NCBI RefSeq assembly: GCF_000739815.1
Contig: NZ_BBJJ01000034.1
Location: forward strand, 1 to 64,000
Source of the DNA: Paraburkholderia mimosarum LMG 23256 = NBRC 106338
GTDB taxonomy: Bacteria > Pseudomonadota > Gammaproteobacteria > Burkholderiales > Burkholderiaceae
Length of the DNA: 64,000 nt
Direction of reading: 5' to 3'
Under the pieces are notes generated by a model, which searched no databases, had not been told where the DNA came from, and saw nothing but the letters and a program-made list of their open reading frames with translations. Both the position numbers and the translations under genes were made by a program. Positions 17,407 to 26,620 of this stretch are shown one piece after another (the stretch's first letter is position 1; each line of letters starts with the position of its first letter).

Positions 17407-18680
17407 GCTGGTCCGAACGATTCGGGACGCGCCTCTCGCGCCCAGGCGCTCAGGCAGACGCCAAGGCGAGCGGTTCGTCGGGCGGCGGTGCGCGCTCGGG
17501 TGGCCTGTCGAGCGTCGTCAACGGCGTGCGCCCCGGCCGCTCGCGCATGCTCGACTACGACCACTCGCTGCTGTGGGCCGTGATCGCGCTGCTCGGCCTT
17601 GGCGTGGTGATGGTCTACTCGGCGTCGATCGCCATGCCCGATTCGCCGAAGTACGCCTCTTACCGCGACTGGGCGTTTCTCGTGCGCCACATCGTCTCGC
17701 TCGTGATCGCCACGATCGCGGCGCTGATCGCGTTTCGCATTCCCGTTTCCACGTGGGACCGCTACGCGCCGAAGCTCTTCCTCATCGCGCTCGCGATGCT
17801 CGTGGTCGTGCTCATTCCGCACATCGGCAAGGGCGTGAATGGCGCGCGGCGCTGGATTCCGCTCGGTATCACGAACATGCAGCCGTCGGAAATCATGAAG
17901 CTCGCCGTGACGGTCTATGCGGCGAACTACACGGTGCGCAAGCAGGAATACATGCACAGCTTCGCGAAGGGCTTTTTGCCGATGGCGTTCGCCGTGGGCG
18001 TCGTCGGCGCGCTGCTGCTGCTCGAGCCCGACATGGGCGCGTTCATGGTGATCGCCGCGACCGCGATGGGCGTGCTGTTTCTCGGCGGCGTGAACGGCAA
18101 GCTGTTCGGCGGCCTCGTGGCCACGGCCGTGGGCACCTTCACGCTGCTCGTATGGGCGTCGCCGTGGCGTCGCGAGCGGATCTTCGCATACCTCGATCCG
18201 TGGGACGACCGCTATGCCCAGGGCAAGGCCTATCAGCTCACGCACTCGTTGATCGCCTTCGGACGCGGCGAGTGGTTCGGCGTGGGGCTCGGCGGCAGTG
18301 TCGAGAAGCTCAACTATCTGCCGGAAGCGCACACCGACTTCATTCTCGCCGTGATCGGCGAGGAACTCGGTTTTGTGGGCGTGATGGTCGTGATCCTGCT
18401 CTTCTACTGGATCGTGCGGCGCGCGTTCGAAATCGGCCGCCAGGCGCTCGCGCTCGACCGCACGTTCGCGGGTCTCGTCGCCAAGGGGCTCGGTGTGTGG
18501 TTCGGCGCGCAGGCCTTCATCAACATGGGCGTGAACCTGGGTCTCCTGCCGACCAAGGGGCTTACGCTGCCGCTCGTCAGCTACGGCGGCTCGGGCATTT
18601 TGCTCAACTGCGTCGCGGTTGCGCTGTTGTTGCGCGTCGATTACGAGAACCGGGTCCTGATGCGCGGAGGGAAGGTATGA
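17403..18680 (+). CDS. ftsW: Septal peptidoglycan glycosyltransferase FtsW
   Basis: 425-residue SEDS-family polytopic membrane protein that polymerises lipid II at the septum with FtsI. A variable Ser/Gly-rich cytoplasmic N-terminus (about 45 residues) precedes roughly ten transmembrane helices, starting with WAVIALLGLGVVMVYSASIA. Family motifs: GARRWIPLG near residue 150, LEPDMGAFMV near 206, the large periplasmic loop GEWFGVGLGGSVEKLNYLPEAHTD split across about residues 288-311, and LPLVSYGGSG near 390. ATG at 17403 overlaps the murD stop, which supports this start over the longer open frame. Confidence 0.94.
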   Translation: MSWSERFGTRLSRPGAQADAKASGSSGGGARSGGLSSVVNGVRPGRSRMLDYDHSLLWAVIALLGLGVVMVYSASIAMPDSPKYASYRDWAFLVRHIVSLVIATIAALIAFRIPVSTWDRYAPKLFLIALAMLVVVLIPHIGKGVNGARRWIPLGITNMQPSEIMKLAVTVYAANYTVRKQEYMHSFAKGFLPMAFAVGVVGALLLLEPDMGAFMVIAATAMGVLFLGGVNGKLFGGLVATAVGTFTLLVWASPWRRERIFAYLDPWDDRYAQGKAYQLTHSLIAFGRGEWFGVGLGGSVEKLNYLPEAHTDFILAVIGEELGFVGVMVVILLFYWIVRRAFEIGRQALALDRTFAGLVAKGLGVWFGAQAFINMGVNLGLLPTKGLTLPLVSYGGSGILLNCVAVALLLRVDYENRVLMRGGKV

Positions 18681-19780
18681 CGGCTGCAACGCGCACGCTC
18701 ATGGTGATGGCCGGCGGCACAGGGGGGCACGTGTTCCCGGGGCTCGCCGTCGCGCATCGCATGGAGCAGTGGGGCTGGCGCGTGGTATGGCTCGGCAATC
18801 CCGCAGGCATGGAAGCGACGCTCGTGCCCAAACACGGTATCGCGATGGAATACGTGCGCTTTGGCGGCGTGCGCGGCAAGGGCATCAAGACCAAGCTGAT
18901 GCTGCCGCTCAATCTGCTGCGCGCGTGTACGCAGAGTCTCGCGGCGCTGCGTCGCGTGAAGCCCGATGTGGTGCTCGGCATGGGCGGCTACATCACGTTC
19001 CCGGCGGGCGTGATGAGTGCGCTGTCGGGCCGTCCGCTCGTGCTGCATGAGCAGAACTCGATCGCGGGACTCGCGAACAAGGTGCTTGCCAAGCTCGCGA
19101 AGCGCGTACTCGTAGCGTTCCCCGGCGCGCTGCCGAACGCCGAGTGGACCGGCAACCCGATCCGCGAGGCGCTCGAACACGTCGACGAGCCGCAGGCGCG
19201 CTACGCCGCGCGCAGCGGTCCGCTGCGCGTGCTCGTCGTAGGCGGTAGCCTCGGCGCGACGGCGCTCAACGAAGTCGTGCCGCGCGCGCTGTCGCTGCTC
19301 GCGCCGCAAGAGCGTCCGCAGATCGTGCATCAGGCGGGCGCGAAGCACATCGACGCCTTGCGTCAAAACTATATCGACGCCGGACTCGAACCCGGTGACA
19401 CGGTGCAGCTCGTACCGTTCATCGACGACATGGCGAGCGCCTACCGCAACGCGGATCTCGTGGTCTGCCGTTCGGGCGCAATGACGGTGGCCGAGATCGC
19501 GGCCGTGGGCGTGGCGGCATGCTTCGTGCCGTTCCCGTACGCCGTGGACGACCACCAGACCACCAACGCCGCGTTCCTTGCCGACAAGGACGCAGCACTC
19601 GTGGTGCAGCAACGCGACCTGACGGCGGAAGGTCTCGCCGACTGGTTGCGGCATCAGACCAGAACATCGCTGGCGGAAATGGCTGGGCGCGCCCGCGCGC
19701 TCGCGAAACCCGACGCCGCCGATCAGGTCGCGCGCATCTGTGCGGCCGTGGCGGGCGTAAGTGCGGGAGGAAAGCAATGA
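18677..19780 (+). CDS. murG: UDP-GlcNAc:lipid I N-acetylglucosaminyltransferase MurG
   Basis: 367-residue GT-B glycosyltransferase, peripheral to the inner membrane, that converts lipid I to lipid II. The glycine-rich N-terminal loop MAGGTGGHVFPGLAVA, LGMGGYITFPAG near residue 99, LHEQNSIAGLANK near 123, VVGGSLGATALNEV near 189 and VCRSGAMTVAEIAAVG near 263 match the family's donor- and acceptor-binding loops. ATG at 18677 overlaps the ftsW stop by 4 bases and its own stop overlaps murC in the same way. Confidence 0.95.
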   Translation: MTAATRTLMVMAGGTGGHVFPGLAVAHRMEQWGWRVVWLGNPAGMEATLVPKHGIAMEYVRFGGVRGKGIKTKLMLPLNLLRACTQSLAALRRVKPDVVLGMGGYITFPAGVMSALSGRPLVLHEQNSIAGLANKVLAKLAKRVLVAFPGALPNAEWTGNPIREALEHVDEPQARYAARSGPLRVLVVGGSLGATALNEVVPRALSLLAPQERPQIVHQAGAKHIDALRQNYIDAGLEPGDTVQLVPFIDDMASAYRNADLVVCRSGAMTVAEIAAVGVAACFVPFPYAVDDHQTTNAAFLADKDAALVVQQRDLTAEGLADWLRHQTRTSLAEMAGRARALAKPDAADQVARICAAVAGVSAGGKQ

Positions 19781-21171
19781 AACACATCGTCAAACATATC
19801 CATTTCGTCGGCATCGGCGGCGCGGGCATGAGCGGCATCGCCGAAGTGCTCGTCAACCTCGGCTACCAGGTGAGCGGCTCGGACCTCGCGAAGAACGGCG
19901 TCACCGATCGACTCGCCGCGCTCGGCGCGCGCATCGCGATCGGCCACGCCGAAGAGAACATCGAAGGCGCGAACGCCGTGGTCGTCTCAACCGCGGTGCG
20001 CAGCGACAACCCCGAAGTGCTCGCGGCGCGCCATCGCCGCATTCCGATCGTGCCGCGCGCCGTGATGCTCGCGGAGCTGATGCGCCTGAAGCAGGGCATC
20101 GCGATTGCGGGCACACACGGCAAGACCACCACGACGTCGCTCGTGGCGAGCGTGCTGGCCGCGGGCGGGCTCGACCCGACCTTCGTGATCGGCGGCCGTC
20201 TCATCAGCGCGGGCGCGAACGCGCGCCTCGGCACGGGCGACTTCATCGTGGCGGAAGCCGACGAGTCGGACGCTTCGTTCCTGAACCTCTTCCCGGTGAT
20301 CGAAGTCATTACGAACATCGACGCCGATCATATGGACACCTACGGGCACGACTTCGCGCGCCTGAAGCAGGCGTTCATCGAATTCACGCACCGTCTGCCG
20401 TTCTATGGCATCGCGGTGCTGTGCGTGGACGACCCGAACGTGAAGGAGATTCTGCCGTTCGTCTCGAAGCCGATCATCCGCTACGGCTTCGCGTCCGACG
20501 CGCAGGTGCGCGCCGTGAACGTGATCGCGCGCGACGGCAAGATGTACTTCACGGTGATGCGCGAGGACGCGCCATCGCTCGACGTCGTGCTGAATCTGCC
20601 GGGCACGCACAACGTGCAGAACGCGCTGGCGGCGATCGCCATCGCAACCGAACTCGAAGTGAAAGACGCCGACATCCAGCGCGCGCTCGCGGAATTCAAC
20701 GGCGTGGGGCGGCGCTTCCAGCGCTACGGCGAAGTCCCGGTCAACGGCGGCGGCACCTACACGTTGATCGACGACTACGGCCACCACCCGGTGGAGATGG
20801 CGGCGACGATTGCGGCCGCGCGCGGTGCGTTTCCCGAGCGGCGTCTCGTGCTCGCGTTCCAGCCGCACCGCTACACGCGCACGCGTGATTGTTTCGAAGA
20901 CTTCGTGCGCGTACTTTCGACCGTCGATGCGCTCGTGCTGACCGATGTCTATGCGGCCGGCGAAGCGCCGATCGTCGCCGCGGACGGCCGCGCGCTCGCC
21001 CGTGCGATTCGCGTGGCGGGCAAGGTCGAGCCGGTGTTCGTCGAGACCGTGGATGAAGTGCCGGAGGCGCTCGCGGCAGTGGTGCGCGACGGCGATGTGG
21101 TGATTACGATGGGCGCGGGTTCGATCGGCGGCGTGCCGGGTCGGATCGCAGCCCAGGAACAGAAGGCGTGA
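19777..21171 (+). CDS. murC: UDP-N-acetylmuramate:L-alanine ligase MurC
   Basis: 464-residue first Mur ligase. N-terminal HFVGIGGAGMSGIAEVL nucleotide-binding loop, ATP loop IAGTHGKTTTTSLVA near residue 110, EADESDASFL near 161, DADHMDTYG near 181, and DDYGHHPVEM near 330. The reading frame extends upstream in murG, but ATG at 19777 follows GGAGGAAAG and overlaps the murG stop by 4 bases. The order murG-murC-ddlB is conserved in the dcw clusters of proteobacteria. Confidence 0.95.
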   Translation: MKHIVKHIHFVGIGGAGMSGIAEVLVNLGYQVSGSDLAKNGVTDRLAALGARIAIGHAEENIEGANAVVVSTAVRSDNPEVLAARHRRIPIVPRAVMLAELMRLKQGIAIAGTHGKTTTTSLVASVLAAGGLDPTFVIGGRLISAGANARLGTGDFIVAEADESDASFLNLFPVIEVITNIDADHMDTYGHDFARLKQAFIEFTHRLPFYGIAVLCVDDPNVKEILPFVSKPIIRYGFASDAQVRAVNVIARDGKMYFTVMREDAPSLDVVLNLPGTHNVQNALAAIAIATELEVKDADIQRALAEFNGVGRRFQRYGEVPVNGGGTYTLIDDYGHHPVEMAATIAAARGAFPERRLVLAFQPHRYTRTRDCFEDFVRVLSTVDALVLTDVYAAGEAPIVAADGRALARAIRVAGKVEPVFVETVDEVPEALAAVVRDGDVVITMGAGSIGGVPGRIAAQEQKA

Positions 21172-22130
21172 GTGACATGAGCAGTATCGATCCCAAATTC
21201 GATCCGAAGCAGTTCGGCAAGGTGGCGGTGTTGTTCGGCGGCGTGTCCGCCGAGCGCGAGGTGTCGCTCAAATCGGGCGCGCTGGTGCTTCTGGCGCTGC
21301 AGAGCGCAGGCATCGACGCGCATCCGTTCGATCCCTCCGAGCGACCGCTTTCGGCGTTGAAGGACGAGGGCTTCGTGCGCGCATTCAACGCGCTGCACGG
21401 CGGCTACGGCGAGAACGGCCAGATCCAGGGCGCGCTCGACTTCTACGGCATCCGCTATACGGGCACCGGCGTGCTGGGCTCGGCGCTGGGGCTCGACAAG
21501 TTCCGCAGCAAGCTCGTGTGGCAGCAACTCGGCATTCCGACGCCGCCGTTCGAAGCCGTCCTGCGTGGCGACGACTACGCGGCGCGCGCGCCGCAGATCC
21601 TGGCGAAGCTGGGCCTGCCGCTCTTCGTGAAGCCCGCGAGCGAAGGCTCCAGCGTCGCCGTGATCAAGGTGAAGGCGGAAAGCCAACTCGTGCCGGCGCT
21701 CGAAGAAGCCGCGAAGTTCGACAAGATCGTGCTGGTGGAGAAGAGCATCGAAGGCGGCGGCGAGTACACCGCGTGTATCGCGGGCGACCTCGACCTGCCG
21801 ATCATCAAGATCGTGCCGGCGGGCGAGTTCTACGACTACGACGCGAAGTACATCCTCGACACGACGCAGTATCTGATTCCCTGCGGCGTGGCGCCCGAGA
21901 AGGAAGCGGAACTCAAGAAGCTCGCGCGCCGCGCGTTCGACGTGCTCGGCTGCACCGACTGGGGCCGCGCCGATTTCATGATGGATGGCACAGGCAACGC
22001 GTATTTCCTCGAAGTGAACACGGCGCCAGGCATGACCGACCACTCGTTGCCGCCGAAGGCCGCGCGTGCGGTGGGCATCGAATATCGCGACCTCGTGGTG
22101 CGCGTGCTGGCCCTCACGCTGAAAGATTGA
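21168..22130 (+). CDS. ddlB: D-alanine--D-alanine ligase
   Basis: 320-residue ATP-grasp enzyme making the D-Ala-D-Ala dipeptide used by MurF. Motifs: VLFGGVSAEREVSLKSG near residue 16, LHGGYGENGQIQG near 73, FVKPASEGSSVAV near 146, EYTACIAGD near 191, and DFMMDGTGNAYFLEVNTAPGMT split near 267-288, holding the metal-binding acidic and Asn residues. The start is ambiguous: GTG at 21168 gives a 4-base overlap with murC, while ATG at 21177 gives a 317-residue protein. Both leave the catalytic domain intact. Confidence 0.93.
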   Translation: MSDMSSIDPKFDPKQFGKVAVLFGGVSAEREVSLKSGALVLLALQSAGIDAHPFDPSERPLSALKDEGFVRAFNALHGGYGENGQIQGALDFYGIRYTGTGVLGSALGLDKFRSKLVWQQLGIPTPPFEAVLRGDDYAARAPQILAKLGLPLFVKPASEGSSVAVIKVKAESQLVPALEEAAKFDKIVLVEKSIEGGGEYTACIAGDLDLPIIKIVPAGEFYDYDAKYILDTTQYLIPCGVAPEKEAELKKLARRAFDVLGCTDWGRADFMMDGTGNAYFLEVNTAPGMTDHSLPPKAARAVGIEYRDLVVRVLALTLKD

Positions 22131-22190
22131 AGCCCTGATGAATCTCTGACCGACGAATTGCCGAACCTGCATTGAACCGACAATCTCGAC

Positions 22191-22946
22191 ATGTGGAATA
22201 ACGTACGCCAGCTCAACCTTGCCGCGAACGCGTTGAACGCGCTGCTCGCGCTCGCGCTGCTGGCGGCCGGCTGCTACTGGCTCGTGCAGCGCCCCAACTT
22301 CGCGCTTCGCGAGATCCGCATCGACGGCGACACCGAGCACATCAATTCGCCCACCGTGCGTGCGAGTGTGGTCGGCCGGCTGAGGGGCAACTTCTTCACG
22401 GTCGATCTCGATGCGGCGCGCGCCGCGTTCGAGCAGATGCCGTGGGTGCGCCACGCGAGCGTGCGCCGGGTGTGGCCCAATGCGCTGGCTGTCACGCTCG
22501 AAGAGTACAAACCGTTGGGCACGTGGGGCAGCGATCAACTCGTGAGCACGGACGGCGAGCTCTTCACGGCGAACCAGGGCGAGCTGGACGGAGAACTGCC
22601 CGCGTTCGACGGCCCCGAGGGCACGGCGCCCGAAGTGGTCGCGCGCTATCGCGACATCGCGAAGTGGTTTGCGCCGCTCGGACTCACGCCCGACGAAGTG
22701 ACGCTCTCGCCTCGCTACGCGTGGACGGTGAAGCTCTCGAACGGCATGCAGGTGGAACTCGGCCGCGAGCGCAACGCCGAAACGCTCAACGAGCGCTCGC
22801 ATCGCCTCATCGCGGCATGGTCGGCGGTCACGCAACGTTGGGGCAACGAGATCGAATACGCGGACCTGCGTTATCCGAACGGGTTTGCGATACGCGCAGC
22901 GGGGATGCGCTTCATCAGTGACACGCCCGCTCCGGGCAAGAAGTAA
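22191..22946 (+). CDS. ftsQ: Cell division protein FtsQ
   Basis: 251-residue bitopic inner-membrane protein, the hub of the FtsQ-FtsB-FtsL complex. A short cytoplasmic tail and one transmembrane helix (LNALLALALLAAGCYWLV, about residues 13-30) precede a periplasmic POTRA domain (FALREIRIDGDTEHI, residues about 35-105; VRRVWPNALAVTLEEY near 97) and the beta domain. No clear Shine-Dalgarno precedes the ATG, which lies 60 bases after ddlB. The position between ddlB and ftsA supports the call. Confidence 0.92.
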   Translation: MWNNVRQLNLAANALNALLALALLAAGCYWLVQRPNFALREIRIDGDTEHINSPTVRASVVGRLRGNFFTVDLDAARAAFEQMPWVRHASVRRVWPNALAVTLEEYKPLGTWGSDQLVSTDGELFTANQGELDGELPAFDGPEGTAPEVVARYRDIAKWFAPLGLTPDEVTLSPRYAWTVKLSNGMQVELGRERNAETLNERSHRLIAAWSAVTQRWGNEIEYADLRYPNGFAIRAAGMRFISDTPAPGKK

Positions 22947-22973
22947 CAGGACATCACACGCAACGAGCACGAT

Positions 22974-24206
22974 ATGAGTAAAGACTATAAGGATCTGCTG
23001 GTCAGCCTCGACATCGGGACGTCGAAGGTGGTGGCCGTCGTCGCCGAACTAAAGGGCGAAGGCCACTACGAAGTGATCGGCCTCGGCCAGAGCGAATCGA
23101 AAGGTCTCAAGAAGGGCGTGGTGGTGAACATCGAGGCCACGGTGCAGTCTATCCAGCGAGCGCTCGAAGAAGCGGAACTCATGGCCGACTGCAAGATCAC
23201 TAACGTATTCACCGGCATTGCGGGCAGCCACATTCGCAGCTTCAACTCGAGCGGCATGGTTGCCATCAAGGAGAAGGAAGTCACGCAGGCGGACGTCGCT
23301 CGCGTGATCGAAACGGCGAAGGCGATCAACATCCCGACCGATCAGCAGGTGCTGCACATCCTCACGCAGGAATTCATCATCGACGGCCAGGAGGATGTGC
23401 GCGAGCCGATCGGCATGAGCGGCATTCGCCTCGAAGTGAAGGTGCACATCGTGACGGGTGCGGTGAGCGCGGCGCAGAACATCGTGAAGTGCGTGCGCCG
23501 CTGCGGGCTCGAAGTGAACGACCTCATCCTGCAGCCGCTCGCGTCGTCGCTGGCGGTGCTGACCGAGGACGAGAAGGAACTGGGCGTGGTGCTCGTCGAC
23601 GTCGGCGGCGGCACCACCGACATCGCGATCTTCAGCGAAGGCGCGATTCGACATACCGCGGTGATTCCGATCGCGGGCGACCAGGTGACGAGCGACATCG
23701 CCATGGCGCTGCGCACGCCGACGCCCGACGCGGAAGACATCAAGGTGAGCTACGGCATCGCGAAGCAGGCGCTCGCCGATCCGGACGAGATGATCGAAGT
23801 GCCGGGGCTTGGCGAGCGCGGTCCGCGCACGCTGTCGCGTCAGGCGCTCGCAGCCGTGATCGAGCCGCGCGTGGAAGAGCTCTTCTCGCTCGTTCAGCAG
23901 GTGGTGCGCGAGTCGGGCTACGAAGAACTGCTCAGCTCGGGCGTCGTGCTGACGGGCGGCGCCGCGATGATGCCGGGCATGGTGGAGCTGGGCGAGGACA
24001 TTTTCCTGAAGCCGGTGCGCATTGGCGTGCCGGAGTACGCGGGCGGTCTTGCCGACGTGGTGCGCAATCCGCGCTACTCGACGGCGATGGGCCTGCTCGT
24101 GGAAGGCCGCTCGCAGCGCATGCGCGGGCGCAAGGTTGCAGTGCAGTCGGGGTCGATGGGGCAGGTCTTCTCCCGCATGAAGGACTGGTTCCTCGGCAGC
24201 TTCTGA
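22974..24206 (+). CDS. ftsA: Cell division protein FtsA
   Basis: 410-residue actin-like ATPase that tethers FtsZ to the membrane. The phosphate-1 motif LDIGTSKVVAVVAE is near residue 12, the SHI/1C domain covers about 85-160, phosphate-2 VLVDVGGGTTDIAIF is near 205, and VVLTGGAAMMPGM near 325. The C-terminus ends in a conserved amphipathic membrane-targeting helix (QVFSRMKDWFLGSF). It starts 27 bases after ftsQ and is 140 bases ahead of ftsZ. Confidence 0.95.
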   Translation: MSKDYKDLLVSLDIGTSKVVAVVAELKGEGHYEVIGLGQSESKGLKKGVVVNIEATVQSIQRALEEAELMADCKITNVFTGIAGSHIRSFNSSGMVAIKEKEVTQADVARVIETAKAINIPTDQQVLHILTQEFIIDGQEDVREPIGMSGIRLEVKVHIVTGAVSAAQNIVKCVRRCGLEVNDLILQPLASSLAVLTEDEKELGVVLVDVGGGTTDIAIFSEGAIRHTAVIPIAGDQVTSDIAMALRTPTPDAEDIKVSYGIAKQALADPDEMIEVPGLGERGPRTLSRQALAAVIEPRVEELFSLVQQVVRESGYEELLSSGVVLTGGAAMMPGMVELGEDIFLKPVRIGVPEYAGGLADVVRNPRYSTAMGLLVEGRSQRMRGRKVAVQSGSMGQVFSRMKDWFLGSF

Positions 24207-24346
24207 TAGACCGACGCAGTACCGAAGGCGAAGTACGAGCTTCAAAAAATCGCGCTGGTGACGGCGGCTGGCGCGCAGTGGAGGGTTGCCCGATCTTCCG
24301 CTGGATAACGGCCGAGGAGCGGAATCTTTTTCTTGACGGAGGCAAC

Positions 24347-25549
24347 ATGGAATTCCAGATGCTGGAAACGGAAACCAACGGCACCATCATCAAGGTGGTA
24401 GGCGTTGGTGGTGCTGGCGGCAATGCCGTGCAGCACATGATCAACCGCGGCGTGCAAGGCGTCGATTTCATCGTGATGAACACGGACGCACAGGCGCTCT
24501 CGCGCTCGCGCGCATCGACCGTGATTCAGCTCGGCAACACGGGCCTGGGCGCGGGCGCGAAGCCGGAAATGGGCCGCGCGGCCGCTGAGGAAGCGCGTGA
24601 GCGCATCGCCGACGGACTGCGCGGCGCGCACATGGTCTTCATCACCGCCGGCATGGGCGGCGGCACCGGCACGGGCGCGGCCCCGGTCGTCGCGCAGATC
24701 GCCAAGGAAATGGGCATTCTCACCGTTGGCGTGGTGAGCAAGCCGTTCGAGTTCGAAGGCGGCAAGCGCATGCGCGTGGCGGAAGCCGGCTCGCAGCAAC
24801 TGGAGGATCACGTCGACTCGCTGATCGTCGTCCTGAACGACAAGCTGTTCGACGTGATGGGCGATGACGCCGAGATGGACAAGTGCTTCCAGTGCGCGGA
24901 CGACGTTCTGAACAACGCAGTTGCAGGCATCGCCGAAATCATCAACGTCGACGGCCTCGTGAACGTCGACTTCGAAGACGTGAAGACGGTGATGGGCGAG
25001 CAGGGCAAGGCGATGATGGGCACGGCGACGGTTGCCGGCGTCGATCGCGCGCGCCTCGCGGCGGAACAGGCCGTGGCGAGCCCGCTGCTCGAAGGCGTCG
25101 ATCTGTCGGGCGCGCGCGGCGTGCTGGTCAACATCACGTCGAGCCGCTCGCTGCGCCTGTCGGAAACGCGCGAAGTCATGAACACCATCAAGAGCTATGC
25201 TGCGGAAGACGCCACGGTGATCTTCGGCGCCGTGTACGACGACGCGATGGGCGACGCACTGCGCGTGACGGTGGTGGCAACGGGCCTCGGCCGCGCTGCG
25301 AAGAAGCAACAGGCCGCGCCGATGCAACTGCTGCGCACGGGCACGGACAATCATCCGATTCCGGCTCCGGCGGGTGCGTACGCGCCTCAGCATGGCGGCC
25401 ACGGCAACACGGCCGACTACGGCGCGCTCGATACGCCGGCTGTATGGCGCACGTCGCGCGACACCGCGGCTTCGCACGTGCAGGCGCTGCAGGAAAAGGG
25501 CGTCGACACGTACGACATCCCGGCGTTCCTGCGCAAGCAGGCGGACTGA
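24347..25549 (+). CDS. ftsZ: Cell division GTPase FtsZ
   Basis: 400-residue tubulin homologue that forms the Z-ring. GTP-binding GVGGAGGNAVQHMI is near residue 16, the tubulin signature GGGTGTGAAP near 104, and the T7 synergy loop NVDFEDVKTVM near 204. A variable linker follows residue about 320, ending in the conserved C-terminal peptide YDIPAFLRKQAD that binds FtsA and ZapD-like partners. The frame is open far upstream; ATG at 24347 after GGAGG is the start. A 140-base gap separates it from ftsA; no clear independent promoter was found there, although FtsZ is often also transcribed from internal promoters. Confidence 0.96.
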   Translation: MEFQMLETETNGTIIKVVGVGGAGGNAVQHMINRGVQGVDFIVMNTDAQALSRSRASTVIQLGNTGLGAGAKPEMGRAAAEEARERIADGLRGAHMVFITAGMGGGTGTGAAPVVAQIAKEMGILTVGVVSKPFEFEGGKRMRVAEAGSQQLEDHVDSLIVVLNDKLFDVMGDDAEMDKCFQCADDVLNNAVAGIAEIINVDGLVNVDFEDVKTVMGEQGKAMMGTATVAGVDRARLAAEQAVASPLLEGVDLSGARGVLVNITSSRSLRLSETREVMNTIKSYAAEDATVIFGAVYDDAMGDALRVTVVATGLGRAAKKQQAAPMQLLRTGTDNHPIPAPAGAYAPQHGGHGNTADYGALDTPAVWRTSRDTAASHVQALQEKGVDTYDIPAFLRKQAD

Positions 25550-25854
25550 GTCGTCACGCGAGCGAGTCTGACTGCGGCCGGGCGCACGGATTGCGCTCAG
25601 CCGGCAGACGGATGTCATGCGCGAGGCGTAGCAATGAAGGCGAGCAAGGACAGCAAGGCCGCATCCGCGAGGATGCGCGGCAGGGACGGTTGCCCGCTAC
25701 GCAAAAGGCGTGGGGGAGGGGCGCGGTGTCGCCCAACGAACCTGTGTAATCTTGCGGTACATCGTTGCCCGACATTGCATGGGGCGGCCCATCCGTGGGG
25801 CGGCCAACCGCACGCCAGCGCACGACGCTTGCGCATCGTTGCGAAGGACGAGTC
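25550..25854 (+). other. Intergenic region between ftsZ and the peroxiredoxin gene
   Basis: 305 bases with no convincing gene. A small hairpin GCATCC-GCGA-GGATGC near 25662-25677 and a duplicated GGGGCGGCC near 25780-25805 are the only structures seen. A TAATCT preceded by TGTG near 25745-25752 could be an extended -10 for the peroxiredoxin gene. A 74-codon open frame at 25634-25858 has no recognisable features. Confidence 0.4.
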
Positions 25855-26364
25855 ATGATCAAGCAAGGTGAAACGCTGCCCGACGCGACGCTCTTCGAGT
25901 TCGTCGAAGACGCGCGCGAGGGTTGCACGCTGGGGCCGAACAGCTTCGACGTGCGCAAGGAAGCGGCGGGCAAGCGCGTGGTGATCTTCGGATTGCCGGG
26001 CGCATTCACGCCGACGTGCTCCGCGAAGCACGTGCCGGGCTATGTCGAGCACTACGACGCGCTGCGCGCGGCCGGTGTCGACGAAATCTGGTGCGTGTCC
26101 GTCAACGACGCGTTCGTGATGGGCGCGTGGGGACGCGATCAGCGTACCTCGGGCAAGGTACGCATGATGGCCGACGGCAGCGCGGCGTTGACTCGTGCAC
26201 TCGGACTGGAGCAGGATTTGTCGGCGCGTGGCATGGGGATCCGCTCCCAGCGCTATGCGATGGTGGTCGACGACGGCGTGGTCAAGACGCTGAACGTCGA
26301 AGCACCCGGCAAGTTCGAAGTGAGCGATGCCGCGAGCATACTGGCCACGTTGACCCGCGCATGA
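25855..26364 (+). CDS. Peroxiredoxin (Prx5/redoxin type)
   Basis: 169-residue thiol peroxidase. The peroxidatic cysteine sits in GAFTPTCSAKHVPGY near residue 54, the typical PxxxTxxC motif of the Prx5 group; WCVSVNDAFVMGAWG near 83 is also characteristic. It probably reduces hydrogen peroxide and alkyl hydroperoxides, using glutaredoxin, thioredoxin or glutathione as donor. Start ATG at 25855 follows GAAGGACGAG; the frame is open upstream but without conserved sequence. It stands between ftsZ and lpxC, the usual place in Burkholderiaceae. Confidence 0.9.
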   Translation: MIKQGETLPDATLFEFVEDAREGCTLGPNSFDVRKEAAGKRVVIFGLPGAFTPTCSAKHVPGYVEHYDALRAAGVDEIWCVSVNDAFVMGAWGRDQRTSGKVRMMADGSAALTRALGLEQDLSARGMGIRSQRYAMVVDDGVVKTLNVEAPGKFEVSDAASILATLTRA

Positions 26365-26440
26365 AGGCGTTCGCTGCTTCGCGTTGCCCGCACGCAACGT
26401 GAAAAGCGAAGCAAATGTGACAGGCGATTACGTGAGCCGA

Positions 26441-26486
26441 GCGGGCCGATCATCCGGGAACGCCTCCGTTCCGGGTATCGGCCCGC
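26441..26486. repeat. Long nested hairpin between the peroxiredoxin gene and lpxC
   Basis: Outer arms GCGGGCCGAT (26441-26450) and ATCGGCCCGC (26477-26486) pair perfectly; inner arms CCGG(G)AACG and CGTTCCGG pair with one bulge around a CCTC loop. There is no T-run on either side. It may end the upstream transcript or be a structural element upstream of lpxC. Confidence 0.55.
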
Positions 26487-26561
26487 CCTTCATCCCGACG
26501 GGGTAATCCGGGGAAACAGTTTGTCACGCCCGGGAGTACGACGGGCTGGCCGCAACTAGGG

Positions 26562-26567
26562 TATAAT
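26562..26567 (+). promoter_or_regulatory. -10 element of a likely lpxC promoter
   Basis: A consensus TATAAT 54 bases before the lpxC start codon, in an AT-rich patch. No good TTGACA-like hexamer was found 16-18 bases upstream, so the promoter may need an activator or extended contacts. Confidence 0.5.
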
Positions 26568-26620
26568 CCGCACTATGAATTAAAAAGTCCCGATTGGGAT
26601 TTTCAATGAGCAGAATGACC

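Noticed and set aside
25634..25858. 74-codon ORF between ftsZ and the peroxiredoxin gene
   Set aside because: Composition is atypical, no domain is recognised, and it overlaps the ribosome-binding site and start of the next gene.
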